The notes: generated by a model not told the origin, from the letters alone. DNA of 64,000 nt from Aurantiochytrium sp. KH105 (GCA_003116975.1 BGKB01000156.1:92847-156846), one strand, 5' to 3'. Numbered from the stretch's first letter, positions 1-10,616 are shown. Translations and numbers: made by a program.

Positions 1-247
1 CGCCCTCGGCTGCGCTGGTCTCGCGGTCTTGAGCCAGGATTTCTTCGTGTATTGCCTGCGAGGCGGCTGCCTGTGCAGAAGCCTCGAACTGCGCCTCGCA
101 GAGCGCGCGTGCTTCGGCAGAGAGGTTCTCTTGCTCCGTCAGCTCTGCGAGGGCCTGTCTGAGCGCAGCGCCCGCCACATTCCAAGCAAAGGGTCCGGCT
201 TCTTCCGCCGAGACCGAGGTCTCGGGCTGCTGTTGCTGTTGCTGCAT
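1..247 (-). CDS. Partial protein-coding gene, N-terminal 82 residues, unidentified (helical, Gln-rich start)
   Basis: On the minus strand an ATG at 247 opens a frame that stays open to the window edge. The product starts with Met and six Gln, followed by a Glu/Ala-rich, amphipathic helical segment. A pattern like LRQALAEL...LSAEA...CEAQF loosely recalls the N-terminal helical part of the TFIIA small subunit, but the similarity is weak and the rest of that family is outside the window. No intron is visible in this piece. The gene is cut by the window end, so its length and function cannot be stated. Confidence 0.4.
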   Translation of the reverse strand, partial: MQQQQQQPETSVSAEEAGPFAWNVAGAALRQALAELTEQENLSAEARALCEAQFEASAQAAASQAIHEEILAQDRETSAAEG

Positions 248-1763
248 CTTTCGCACGTGACGTAACGTTCTTGCATCCAATCAAAACAACAGCTTTGCAA
301 GCGAGCGATTCGCGGCCGCGGCCGCTGCGCATGTGTGTCTGACTCGCCCGCCGTCTTCGTCCATCCATCATCAAGCTTGACCCTGAGAGAGCCACGCGGC
401 CCTATCTGTAACGGTAACCGACGCTTCAGCGACGTTACGGCTTCGTGCGGTTTCGCTCAAATCGAATCTAGTTGCACTTCCAAAATGCAGCAGCAGCGCA
501 CCACCACGGCAGCGGTGCGGCAGCTGCAGCTGCTGCAGAGGTCGGTCGGTGGCCCGGGCCAGCAGTCTAGGGTTGACGCAACGCGCGAGCACCACCCGCT
601 TCGCCTCGGCGGCCCCCGCCACGACCGTCTCGCTTTCAGCCAAGGCACTGCAGCCTGGCTCATTCGGGTCAGGTCCGCGCTGCATTTCGCTCGTGATATT
701 TTTTCCCAAGGCAGTTAGTTGGTCGCTGTCAGTCAGCAACAGCTGGCTGCTGCGGCCATGATTAGACCTTCCGTGCAGAGAATCTGGCACAAGGCAGCTG
801 CCTACAAAGCCCCCACCGTGCACGCAGCTGCAGCAGCTGCAGCTGGCAGCAGACACATTCCTTCTCGCGCCCAAGCCACAGCCAGCCAGCCAGCCATTCT
901 TTCTGCGGATTCGTCTGCAGACCAGGCGCCTCTTGTCACAATGGAGAGCAGCGCTGATAATTCTGCTGCCGAAAAGGTGCGCGCGACGGTGGGGTGACGC
1001 TGCCGCGCATCTCCGCCCGCACCGCACGGGACCCCGCACGCCGCGTCCGCCCGTGCGTCCGCGCGCCGCCGCGCGTGCGTGCATTCCTCGCCACCAGGCA
1101 TGCAAGCAGCTGCAGGCCGCAGGGCGTGCCGCAGGGCGAGCGGGCGGCCCCTCTCACAGCCTGCGCCGGGCTCGAGTCTCGACCGGACCAGGGCGACGAC
1201 ACGGACGGCCACGGGCGCGCTCACACCGCAGAAAGCAGCCGCCGCCGCCGCCAAGATGGTCGGTCCGCGCATTTGCTGCGCTGGCGGGCTCGCTTCGCCT
1301 GCCGACGCTGACCGCGGTGGGTCCCGTCTGGGCAGCGCGGGTCGAGCCGCGGCGTGTTTGTTTGTCGTAGGGCCCATCTTGGCTTGGGCCGTGCGTGCGT
1401 GCGTGCGTGCGAGGCGAGGGATGCCGCTGCGTGGGGGGGAGGGGGCGCGCCTAGCAAGTGGAGAATGGGGGCGGGCAAGTGGACAAACAGCCGGCGGAAA
1501 GGCAAACAAACAGCCAGGCAGGCAGCCTCCCCGACCATGCCGAATGCCAGGCAGCCGAGGCAGCCGGGCTGAGCGGGGCGGCAAACCAAGATTGCAGAGC
1601 CGCACGCACGCGCGCAGAGCGGGGCAGAGCGCGGCAGAGCGGGGCAGAGCGCGGCAGAGGCGCGCACGCTCCGGGTCGAGAGCGCCGGCGACAAGGGCGC
1701 GAGCGCGCGGCGAGGCGAGGCGAGGCGAGGCGAGGCGAGCTCGCGCGCACGCGGACAGGCACG
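248..1763. other. Gene-poor stretch between divergent starts
   Basis: Very GC-rich, with CAG/CTG-type clusters and a GAGGC pentanucleotide run just before the VTC gene (about 1708-1740). Several frames stay open by composition alone. Two short ATG frames read like organelle-type leaders: one at 485 (MQQQRTTTAAVRQLQLL) and one at 758 ending at a possible GT donor near 994. I found no downstream exon for either, so no gene is called. It probably holds the two divergent promoters and 5' leaders. Confidence 0.4.
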
Positions 1764-3968
1764 ATGAAGTTCGGGCAGTACCTGGAGGCGCAGCGCGTGG
1801 AGGGCTGGGAGGCGCACTACCTGGACTACCGCAAGCTCAAGTCCATGATCAAGGCGCTGGCAGAGGTGGAGTCTACCGGCATGGACGTGGACGTGGGCAA
1901 GTCCGGCTACGGCGAACGTGTGACCTCGCTGAGCACCGTCCCCAACCAGCAGGCGCACGGCAAGTTTGAGGGCAAGGACATCTCTGAAGCCGACTTCTTT
2001 ACGGAGCTCGAGGCGGAGATGAAAAAAATCGACGACTTCACCCACGGTGAGCTCCAGGGCATCAAGAAGAAGACCGACACGCTCGAGTCCCGCGTCGGCG
2101 TCGACTCAGACCTCTCGAAACTCAGCGATACTGACCGCAAGGAATGCCTCGAGCTGGCGCGCACCCTCGGTGACGACTTTTTGCGCATCGAAAAATTTGC
2201 TAACCTCAACTTCCTCGGCTTCCACAAGATCTTGAAAAAGCACGACAAGCAGCTGCCCACGCCGTGCCGGAGGTTCTACCTGACGCGCCTTCACAACCAG
2301 CGGTGGGTCAAGCACGATTACAGCAAGGTCTTTGTCTTTCTGAGCCAAATTCACGCGCGTCTGCGCGGAGACCAGTCCGGCAAGAACGAGGGCACCACGG
2401 CGCAGAACTTTGTTCGCAGCACCACAAAGTATTGGGTCCGCACGGAGGACATCTCCAAGGTTAAGCATATTGTCCTGCAGCACCTTCCCGTCTTCCAGCA
2501 CAACCTCGACGACCTCCAGGGTGACTCCCAGTTCTGCTCGTCCGTCTACTTTGACAACACGCAACTCGAGCTCTACCACGGCCGTCTCGACAAAACACCC
2601 AACGCCATTGCCATTCGCTTCCGCTGGTACGCGACCCCGGAGCCCGACCTCGTCTTTGTGGAGCGCAAGACCCACCGCGACTCGTGGACCGGCGATGTCT
2701 CCGTGAAGGAGCGCTTCACCTTGCGCGAGCACGAGGTCATGCCCTTTTTGCGTGGCGAGTTCACCGTCGACGACAAGATGGCCCAGATGCGCGCCAAGAA
2801 CTCTTCGGAGGCCGACATGGCGAATGTCCGCCGTCTCTTCACCGAAATCTACCAGCAGATCGACTCCAAGCAGCTGCGCCCTACCATGCGCACCGTCTAC
2901 AACCGTGTTGCCTACCAGATTCCCTTTGACGCCACGGTCCGCATCTCGCTCGACACGAACCTTACCATGATCAGCGAAAACCCCAAGGTGGGCCCTGACT
3001 GTGCCACCGAGAAGCGTTGGTACCGCAACCCCAACCTCGTGCTCCCGCCGACCGAGTACACTGTCTTCCCGCACTCTGTTCTCGAGGTCAAGCTGTCCCT
3101 CAAGGAGGGCGAGGAGGCACCCGCCTGGGTCTCGGACCTCATCGAGTCCGGTCTCTGCACCCGCGTTGCCAAGTTCTCCAAGTTCGTGCATGGTGTTGCC
3201 ACCCTTCTTTCCGAGGAGGTCCAAGCTGTGCCTTACTGGGTCGACGATGAGTCGATTCGCCCCTCCATGCTTCGTTCCCAGCCTGTGCAGAAGCGCCGCA
3301 GTCTGCTCGATGAGGGCCATGGCGGCTCCTCCTCGGCCAAGTACCCGTTCGCCTTTGGCCCGGCCGCGCCCATTCAGCTGATGGAGCGCAAGGCATCAGT
3401 CATCGGCAAGTCCCAAAAGGGCTATGGAACGCTCAACCCATCAGAACACCATCCTCTCAGCGGTCGTGGCGAGCCCGACGATGATTTCGTCTTTGTCCCG
3501 CACCGCCCGGATGGCTTCATTTCGTGGATCCTTAGCCCTTGCTTCGGCTCTTCGAACTCTGCGAATACGTCCAAGCCACGCAAGCTTCCCACCAAGGTTG
3601 AGCCCAAGGTCTTCTTTGCCAACGAACGCACCCTCCTCAACTGGCTCTCTATGGCTATTACTATGGGCTCGATTAGCGCTGCTCTTCTTGGCTTTGGAGG
3701 TGGTTCCACCTCGGCCCCGCCAGGCGCTGACACGAACTCGATTGGTCACGAAGGCTCTCGCATCATTGGCATGCTTCTCCTTCCTGTCGCTATCGTCTTC
3801 ATCGCCTACGCGCTCGCCACCTATTACTGGCGCGGCAAGAACCTGCATGCTCGCCAGGGTGAGTTCCACGACGAAGTTGGCCCGTTCCTTCTCGGCATTG
3901 TGCTCATGATTTCCCTCTCGACCATCTTCTTCCTTTACCTCTTTGAGGGGGCTACGATTCGCGTCTAA
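1764..3968 (+). CDS. VTC4: SPX-VTC polyphosphate polymerase (VTC4-type)
   Basis: A 734-residue protein that would make inorganic polyphosphate from ATP at the vacuole or acidocalcisome membrane. The start at 1764 gives the canonical SPX opening MKFGQYLE. The SPX domain (about 1-165) is the inositol-pyrophosphate sensor. The tunnel-fold polymerase core (about 205-505) keeps the basic phosphate-binding set: R285 and R287 in IRFRW, K302 in VERKTH, K315 in SVKERF, E441 in LEVKL, and K470/K473 in KFSKF. The spacing of the first four matches yeast Vtc4 as I remember it. Three C-terminal membrane helices (about 617-734, DUF202) follow a linker. In-frame sequence upstream of 1764 is GC-rich leader without homology. 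Catalytic activity is inferred from the motifs. Confidence 0.93.
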   Translation: MKFGQYLEAQRVEGWEAHYLDYRKLKSMIKALAEVESTGMDVDVGKSGYGERVTSLSTVPNQQAHGKFEGKDISEADFFTELEAEMKKIDDFTHGELQGIKKKTDTLESRVGVDSDLSKLSDTDRKECLELARTLGDDFLRIEKFANLNFLGFHKILKKHDKQLPTPCRRFYLTRLHNQRWVKHDYSKVFVFLSQIHARLRGDQSGKNEGTTAQNFVRSTTKYWVRTEDISKVKHIVLQHLPVFQHNLDDLQGDSQFCSSVYFDNTQLELYHGRLDKTPNAIAIRFRWYATPEPDLVFVERKTHRDSWTGDVSVKERFTLREHEVMPFLRGEFTVDDKMAQMRAKNSSEADMANVRRLFTEIYQQIDSKQLRPTMRTVYNRVAYQIPFDATVRISLDTNLTMISENPKVGPDCATEKRWYRNPNLVLPPTEYTVFPHSVLEVKLSLKEGEEAPAWVSDLIESGLCTRVAKFSKFVHGVATLLSEEVQAVPYWVDDESIRPSMLRSQPVQKRRSLLDEGHGGSSSAKYPFAFGPAAPIQLMERKASVIGKSQKGYGTLNPSEHHPLSGRGEPDDDFVFVPHRPDGFISWILSPCFGSSNSANTSKPRKLPTKVEPKVFFANERTLLNWLSMAITMGSISAALLGFGGGSTSAPPGADTNSIGHEGSRIIGMLLLPVAIVFIAYALATYYWRGKNLHARQGEFHDEVGPFLLGIVLMISLSTIFFLYLFEGATIRV

Positions 3969-4577
3969 TTCTAGGTTTCTCTTCTCCTTTCTTCTCGGAT
4001 CCTCTATCTGTCACGCCTGGGACTGACTGACACCGCACGAGACGAGTTTGTGTGAAGCGAAGGGCCGGGTCAAGCTCATCAAGGGTTGGGAGCGCGTGCA
4101 TAGGGTGCGCTGCCAACTTCAAGTCTATTTCCCTTTCGGCTATCCCGCTCGATCGTTCCAATGTTGTTAATGGACACACTGCCGACCTTCTCTTCTCACT
4201 TTCTCTCTCAAAGTACTCTGAGTTCGAAACATTGAGCCACATATCTTGGTTCGTGCTCACCATAACTAGTAGCGTTTTCACCATTTTCTCTCCATTGCCT
4301 ACTTTTTCTTCTTACCTGATGGTGAGTGCTGAGGTCCATGGTTGCAATCATTCGATCCACAGTGTGTTGTCTTGGTTCGCCTTGCAGAAGGCCTATCTGC
4401 GAGCCCAGCCTTGCAAATCAGTTGTCCGTTGGGTAGCGTAAAAAAAAATCTCCTGTCACACTAACAACTCGAACAGACAGAAGCGGTAGCCCCTTGCCCG
4501 GCCTTTGCACGAAGTAGCAGCCCCTTTCCTGCTCAAGCCCAAGCAAATCATCCGGGCGACTCGGGGCCCCCGAGGCC
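3969..4577. other. Intergenic, no gene seen
   Basis: The 3' flank of the VTC gene and 5' flank of the next plus-strand gene. It is pyrimidine-rich and lower in GC than its neighbours. A 129-codon frame at 4052 shows no domain and atypical composition. An A-run lies at 4441-4449. Confidence 0.5.
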
Positions 4578-7500
4578 ATGGCTGACGCCAAGGCAGATTC
4601 GTGCAAGGCGCAGCCAGCTGGGTCGGGTCTGTCTCCTCTAGCGACACGAGCCTCGTATCTGGTGCTTAAAAAGACGCACGTTATTCCCGTCGCTAAATGC
4701 GACGGCGGAGCGCCTTCGAACCAGTTCGAGGAGAAAGTCTCGGGCTTCTCAGGCTTGCCTGTACTTGTAGACCGTGTCCGAACGCCACGCGAAGCGAACG
4801 CGAGCTCTCCCCAAAAGAAATGGCAGAAAAGACAGCCCGGTCACGAGCTACAAGGCGCAATCCGAAGAGACTTGAGACGACTACGTGTGGCTCGTGCCCA
4901 AGCAGGGTTTTTGCGAGACCGTAGATTCCAGCGACAAAAAGATCGCGCGGCCATATGGCGCGATGCAAGCCGGAAGAAGTGGCCCGCCGTACAATTTCTC
5001 CACGAACTTCGCAGCGCACCAGAGCATCGTTTTGCGCCTCCGCTCGATGTCGCTTTCTCCAAAGCCATGCCGTATTTTCAGGTCAACATGCGGGTTCTAC
5101 GCAGTGCCTTTGTGGAGAACTTTGCCTTGGACAGAGAGCAACGTCAGCGGGCCGTCGAGGCCATCGAATTGTGTTTTTCAGCCCTCGACGATGATGGGGA
5201 CGCCCTTATCGACTGGCGCGAGCTTCTTTGCCACCTTGAAGTCCTCTACATGCCGCGGCGCCTTCTACGCGAGCGTTTCCGGGCCATGTTTCGCACCCTC
5301 ACCGACCACCGCCACTTGCTTTCGCTCGACCGACTTTGGTCTCTTCTGTGCACCTTTGCCTTGCCGCATCAACGCGAGCTCCTCGCTGGCACAAGCTGGC
5401 CAGTGATGGCCAGCTTTGTCAGATGCGAGGCGCCTGTTGTGGTCCTTGATGATGCCGATGCTTGTCGAATGCTCGATCTTTTGCGCATCCACCATCGCCG
5501 AGGCTGGGCACATCGTAAGGAGGATGCCCTCGATGTACGCGTGTACGCTGATGCGCTTGGGGCTCCCCAGGAAGACAATCAAGGTAATGTTGTTCCACGT
5601 ACAGCAAAAGATCACGAGTCAGATCTGGCCATTAACACAAATCGGCTCGTGTCAAAGCCCAACGCTGCGGAAAGAGCTTGGATTGAAACCGCTCTCGACG
5701 TTCAAGTTGATGAAGAGGCAGCCCTGCAGGCTGTGTTTGCAACCCCAAGAACCTTGAAGGCCTTGGGAGGCAGTAGTAGCAGCAGCATCGGTGGCGGCGG
5801 CGGCGGCGAGAATGGCGGCCGCAGTAGCAGCAACGTTAGCCGCGAACTCAGCGCAGAATCCTATACTCTTCGCGCTTTGCTGCAAAAATTGTCCTGGGAT
5901 CGTCTTGCGCCCGAAACGCGGGTTCGTATTCGTGCTGAGCGTGTCGACGAAACGTATGCTGCCTTCGAACGCATCAATACAAAGCTTCGCTGGGCGGAGG
6001 CACGGGACTTTTGGAAACGTGTTGTCTGCCCTCATGTGCTCCAGACGCGCTTCGAGAGATGGAGAGCCGTCGCCGTGCTCTCGATTCATAAAAAGCAAGG
6101 AGCGGCCTTTGCCATGTTCCGAAGGAAACGCATGGCGATGCAGCAACTTGGCATTCATGCCGAGCGCAGGAAATATCACAGATGGCGAAAAGCAGTTGCA
6201 GACCGCTTCTCGCGCCGCGTCCACTTGGGCGAGGCCATGCGGCTTTGGAAGGATGCACATTCGCGCGAGCTCCGTTTCCAAAAGATTCAGATCGCCAAGG
6301 CAAAGCGGCTCTACAGCAGCTGGCAGCTCGAACGCATCTTCCATGTTTGGCATCGTGAGGCCCACACGCGGCGGCGCTTTCGACGAATCCGAGGAATCTG
6401 GCAGCGTCGACTCGTGGCAAGAGTCTTTGGAACCTGGAGTGGCAACGTCCGCACGCTCGTGGAAAAGAGGCAGTTCGAAGAGGATCGCTCGCGCGTACGG
6501 CAGCAAATACTCGAGGATGAGTTTGCTGCAGTGGACCAAAAGATCGCTGAGTTGCGTGCGCAGGAGGCTGCAGAGGAAAAAGAGCGTCAAGAGGAGCTTG
6601 AACGCGAGCGTCTTGCTGCGATTGCAGAGGAGCAGCGCTGGGAGCGCGAGCGAGAGCGCGCCTTTGCCGGCTATGAGCGTAGAACAGTTCTTAAGCGCCA
6701 AGAGGATCGACGGGCATCCCACAAGATGTCAATTCTCCGTCGCGAGGAAAGAACCATTGAAAGAACCTTTGAGGCTGTCATGGAGAAGGCAATGGAGGAC
6801 GCAAAGCGCGAAGCAGAAACCTTTGCGCGGACGCACGCTGGCAAGGAGCAACTCATGCGTGATGCAGAGACGATTCAGAACGACGCCGACCGCCTCGCGC
6901 GCACAAAAGGCGGCGCTGCGGGAGCTCCCGAGAACGAAGATGGCGCAGAGTGGAAGAAAATGTACGATCCAGTCTTTCAATCTTACTTCTTTTACAATCC
7001 AGAGACGGGAGAAAAAGTGACAGCCTCAGCTCTTTCCATTGATGAGGCCATGAGCATTGCACGCACAAACTATGTCTCGACAATGGTCCAGGCCGCCAAG
7101 GAAGAGGTCGAGCGTCTCAAGGACGCTGAAATCCACCAAAAGCGTCTCATCTGGGCGGGCCGCAAGGTGCAGGCTGCTTGGCGAGTCCGAAAGGCGCGCA
7201 TGGCTGTGCACGATATGATCCGTGCAGTCTACATCAAGCGCGTCGATCCGTACACTGGCACCATGTACTACTACAACACGCAGACGCGCAAATCGGCATG
7301 GACGAAGCCACTCAATCTTGGGCCTAAAAAAGACTTGCGCCCACCAGAGTGGGTCGTTCGCTGTGATGGGGACGGCCAATGGAGCTACCAGAACAACGTC
7401 ACGCCCTGGACGAGCGGCGTTGAAAAGCCGGCAGGTTTTCTACCTTGTCTCACCTGTAGCCTGCAGCTCGCTACGATACGCTGCAACACATGCGAGCACC

Positions 7501-7763
7501 ACTTTTGTCTCGACTGTTTTGAGGCAGCACATCCGCTGCCCGTATCGCACGTCATTTTCCGCAAGCCGTACGCCCAGCTTGTCAAAGACCGTCCTGAGCA
7601 GTGCGTTATGTGCAAGAAGGCGGTGGCGAGCAAATTTTGCATCGAGTGCGGACTTCTTGACTTTTATTGCAAGCGATGCTACACGATGTCCCACGCCAAG
7701 AACCCGAAGCGTCCACACCAGCTCAGCGCAAAACAAAAGCATGCGCCGGCGTTAGACTTCTAA
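4578..7763 (+). CDS. Large EF-hand / IQ / WW / B-box multidomain protein
   Basis: 1061 residues in one exon. An EF-hand loop is visible at 204-215 (DDDGDALIDWRE, Ca2+ ligands at 1, 3, 5 and 12). Residues about 480-620 hold short Trp/Arg-rich repeats (FERWRAV, YHRWRKAV, FHVWHREA), like the centrin-binding repeats of Sfi1-type proteins. Then comes a highly charged coiled coil (about 625-770). A degenerate WW-like segment (about 790-815), an IQ-like helix (RKVQAAWRVRKARM, about 858-875) and a clear WW domain (DPYTGTMYYYN...AW, about 886-915) follow. The C-terminus has two Cys/His zinc clusters of B-box type (about 955-1045: CLTC...CNTCEHHFC and CVMC...CIEC). This suggests a Ca2+/centrin-linked cytoskeletal scaffold, perhaps basal body or flagellar. 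That role is inferred; I know no named orthologue. Confidence 0.85.
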   Translation: MADAKADSCKAQPAGSGLSPLATRASYLVLKKTHVIPVAKCDGGAPSNQFEEKVSGFSGLPVLVDRVRTPREANASSPQKKWQKRQPGHELQGAIRRDLRRLRVARAQAGFLRDRRFQRQKDRAAIWRDASRKKWPAVQFLHELRSAPEHRFAPPLDVAFSKAMPYFQVNMRVLRSAFVENFALDREQRQRAVEAIELCFSALDDDGDALIDWRELLCHLEVLYMPRRLLRERFRAMFRTLTDHRHLLSLDRLWSLLCTFALPHQRELLAGTSWPVMASFVRCEAPVVVLDDADACRMLDLLRIHHRRGWAHRKEDALDVRVYADALGAPQEDNQGNVVPRTAKDHESDLAINTNRLVSKPNAAERAWIETALDVQVDEEAALQAVFATPRTLKALGGSSSSSIGGGGGGENGGRSSSNVSRELSAESYTLRALLQKLSWDRLAPETRVRIRAERVDETYAAFERINTKLRWAEARDFWKRVVCPHVLQTRFERWRAVAVLSIHKKQGAAFAMFRRKRMAMQQLGIHAERRKYHRWRKAVADRFSRRVHLGEAMRLWKDAHSRELRFQKIQIAKAKRLYSSWQLERIFHVWHREAHTRRRFRRIRGIWQRRLVARVFGTWSGNVRTLVEKRQFEEDRSRVRQQILEDEFAAVDQKIAELRAQEAAEEKERQEELERERLAAIAEEQRWERERERAFAGYERRTVLKRQEDRRASHKMSILRREERTIERTFEAVMEKAMEDAKREAETFARTHAGKEQLMRDAETIQNDADRLARTKGGAAGAPENEDGAEWKKMYDPVFQSYFFYNPETGEKVTASALSIDEAMSIARTNYVSTMVQAAKEEVERLKDAEIHQKRLIWAGRKVQAAWRVRKARMAVHDMIRAVYIKRVDPYTGTMYYYNTQTRKSAWTKPLNLGPKKDLRPPEWVVRCDGDGQWSYQNNVTPWTSGVEKPAGFLPCLTCSLQLATIRCNTCEHHFCLDCFEAAHPLPVSHVIFRKPYAQLVKDRPEQCVMCKKAVASKFCIECGLLDFYCKRCYTMSHAKNPKRPHQLSAKQKHAPALDF

Positions 7764-7878
7764 CCAACTTCTGAGAAAGAAGCAATTGAATAGAGTATGT
7801 AAGACATTGGCAGACCACGCTTCACTCTTGCGACACGAAACCGCACGCTCTCTTTTTCAGGGCAAGCCAACCAACCCA

Positions 7879-8694
7879 TCATGGCTCGAGCCGAGAACGG
7901 ACCCAATCTGGAATCTTGGTCTCTTGCTTGTGATGTTTTGTCTCGCAAATTTCATACCACACACTCTTTTGCGCTGAAAGCTGTATTAGTGTGCGTTGCG
8001 GCGTTTTGACACGTTTTCGCGAAGACCGAGCGCTAATCACATCCGAAAGGCAAAGCTGAGGTGTCGTAAAGAGCAGATCCTGGTGTTCTTCACGTGGTCG
8101 CGCGTCGGGTATTTGAACCTGTCGTGGCAAGTTTTTCTTCTCCTTTTCCACTACCTTTATCTTTTTCTCCTCCTCCTCCTCCTCCGCCTCCTCCTTGCCT
8201 TCTGTTGCATGCAACTCCCCTTCCTCGTGTTGCTCACGTTTGGCCACCACGACGCTTTGAGCTTGCTCACGGATCTCCTCGAGAGCCCATGCTGCCCGCC
8301 TGCTCGCCTCGCGTTTTCGAGCCTTGTGTTGTTGTGCGACGAGGTCCAAGAGATGGATGCCCGTCTCCATTTCGCGCAAGCCACACTCCATTCTCTCAAA
8401 CCCTCGAGTTCCTGGCCACGCGCAGCAGCGCCGCCGTCTTTCTCCTGTTTGTTTGCTGGTTGCTCAAGGTTGCTCTTGTTTGCTTGCCTGCCTATACCTG
8501 GCTGAGCCGTTACGTCTTTGAGTGACTTGGGCTTGAGCCAGGCAGGCTATGACCGTCTGTCTTATCAGATGATCGAAAATCGTGTCAAGCAAGCGCCGTG
8601 TGATCTGTTTATTGAGGGCTTGGCCTCGAACTCGCGCTCCACGAGATCTTTTCATCATCATAAGCGAGAAATCTCCTCCATCTTTGCTCATCAT
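7879..8694 (-). CDS. Predicted two-exon coiled-coil protein, unknown function
   Basis: Exons are complement(8514..8694) and complement(7879..8444), with a 69-nt GT-AG intron at 8445-8513 (donor C|GTAACG, acceptor AAACAG|GAG). Splicing joins the frames exactly and gives 248 residues from the ATG at 8694. Residues about 80-165 are a charged heptad-like helix (REASRRAAWALEEIREQAQS and on), with a run of Glu followed by Lys. No domain is recognised. It is convergent with the preceding gene (115 bp between stops). The intron and start are my reading only. The C-terminal third is compositionally plain and could be altered by another intron. Confidence 0.42.
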
Positions 8695-8863
8695 CTTAAA
8701 CTTCTCACAGTGCACGCGACGCGAGATGACACCTCATAAATCACAAGGCAAGGCCTCATATGTAGGTAGGCCAGGCCTACATCGAGGAAATGCGATGATG
8801 ATGATAACGATGATGATGATGTATGAAACTTTAGAAAAGGAGAAAAAGTTGTTGGACAAGTTG

Positions 8864-9747
8864 TTACAGTTCGGCGTCGGCATCCTCGTCGTCATCGTCA
8901 ATGACGAATTGCTGCTTGGGTCGCGTCGACCCCCTGCCGCCGGGAGAAAGACCATTCTGGTAGCTTTGCCCAAGACTACCAGCACCGATTGGAGACTGCA
9001 CCGCTTCGTAGTCCGGGGCCTGGTGCTGGTGTCCACGCGAAGATACGCCTCGCAAGAGATCTTGTTTCCAAAAGATGACGAGACCTGTGAGAGCAAGGTG
9101 AACGAGGAAAAGCAAGGTTGTGATGACCGAGACAAATCGTTCCGATGCAGAACCGTCAATGATGCAAATGTTTCCATAAGACATTTGCAGACCATTCGCA
9201 AAGTCGCCCCAGAGCGCTGCCGTTTGCAATAGCAGCACATTCATCATGACGTTGACTCCCCCGAGAAAGTCCGCATGTCGAATGTCTTGACGATTCACAA
9301 GGTTTAACACGTACAACGTGTAAGCCTCGTGAATCATGGCCGTGAAGACGGCCTGGAACGAGGCGCCTGATCCCCACCTCGAGTCCAAAAACAGCGTGCC
9401 GATGAAGAACCCAAAGCCCAGCACCGCGTTAAAGAGCAGGATCACCTGAGCGTTTTATCCCGAGATGGCATGGATTGCGCGCGTGCGTGCGAGCGTGCGA
9501 GCGAGGGTGCGATAGCAAGACGATCGCCAATCCACCAATCAGTCAGTCAAGTTCATCAGCTCGTCCGTGCGCCAGCCAGCCAGCCAGCCTGCCAACCGCC
9601 ACGGGCGCCTTTGCGTCCCGCCCGCGAGCTCTCTCATGCTTGTCCACCACGTACCTTGAGTGTCAGCCACTTGTCGCTCTCCGACACAGACGCCAGCGCG
9701 TCGGCTGCCTCGCGCAGCGAAGTGGGCGCCGACGCCATGCTGGCCAT
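8864..9747 (-). CDS. Predicted four-helix membrane protein, two exons
   Basis: Exons are complement(9655..9747) and complement(8864..9445), intron 9446-9654 (GTACGT donor, AG acceptor, phase 0). The spliced protein has 224 residues. Exon 1 encodes a short soluble N-terminus ending SDKWLTLK, and exon 2 opens directly into a hydrophobic helix (VILLFNAVLGFGFFIG). Further membrane-type segments lie near residues 60-80, 93-115 and 135-158. The tail is hydrophilic and ends in an acidic cluster (DDDDEDADAEL). ATGs at 9747 and 9738 are both in frame. No family is recognised; the topology suggests a small endomembrane or plasma-membrane protein. Confidence 0.65.
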
Positions 9748-10537
9748 CCTCTGCGCTCCCGCTCGCGAGCAACTGGTCTCTCGCCGAGTCAACTTGAGCG
9801 ATCACGATCCAGATTTGCTCCAAGGGGGCCCAACCGAGCCCACCCAACCAGACCAGTGGTCGCGTTACTAGAATAGGAGCAGAGGCCGGGCTTTGCGTCT
9901 GCCACTGTTGACAATGAATACATCGTGCTTTGCATTTTGGCTGGCCTGGCGAAACGAAGCGTCCGAGGGCAGAATGCACGCTCGCGGACTGCTGTGCAAG
10001 ATGAGGCAGAGACGGGTCGTCTTCGGTCTCACGCGACGAGCGTGAAGAAGGTTGCTTCAGTTCACGTTGTCACGGAAGCCGTTTGGGCGACCGATTTTCA
10101 CATCCTACCTCTAGCAGTAGCGAGTAGGGTTATAGGTGGTCGCTTCGGAACATTGACTCGGGAGAGAGTCCTAAGAGACGCGCAAAATCGCCTTCGCTCG
10201 TGTCAGCTAGCCCTCCGTTTGCACGATGATGCATGCTTTACTCATTTTGACTCCTACCCGCGTGTCTGGGAGGCTATTCAACATTCACCACCCGCGGCTC
10301 CGGTGTGCGCCCAACTACATGTCCTCGTTATCCGTGAAAGCCGCTTGTGCTTGTCGCACACTGTGTCCCCACCATGGCCGTGGCCGAGGGCGGTACTACC
10401 GAGCGACGATCATCAATACACCAACGTAAGCGAGACGAACGAGTTGCCGAGGCCCACGCCGCTCAGGTGGGCCGCTCGCAACCTCCCGCGCTTGCCTCTC
10501 GCGGGTCTCCACGCAGAGTGAGCAAGCAAGCAAAGCA

Positions 10538-10568
<31 letters not shown>

Positions 10569-10616
10569 GGCCCTTCTCAACATTTGCGACGTACGTGCGG
10601 CACGTGCAGTACAAAC
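9748..10616. other. Divergent intergenic region
   Basis: Lies between the minus-strand membrane-protein gene and the plus-strand SPRY-LRR gene. From 10374 the reading frame of the next gene is already open, behind a strong start context (CCACCATGG). That stretch contains a (AGCA)n tetranucleotide run (about 10520-10566), so it may be either leader or a longer N-terminus. Confidence 0.45.
10520..10566. repeat. (AGCA)n tetranucleotide microsatellite
   Basis: About eleven near-perfect copies of a CAAG/AGCA unit directly upstream of the chosen start of the SPRY-LRR-NEL gene. It would encode SKQASKQ-type sequence if translation began at 10374. Confidence 0.85.

Noticed and set aside
2106-3320. 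404-codon minus-strand ORF opposite the VTC gene
   Set aside because: Antisense shadow with no recognisable fold; the plus strand encodes the SPX-VTC protein.
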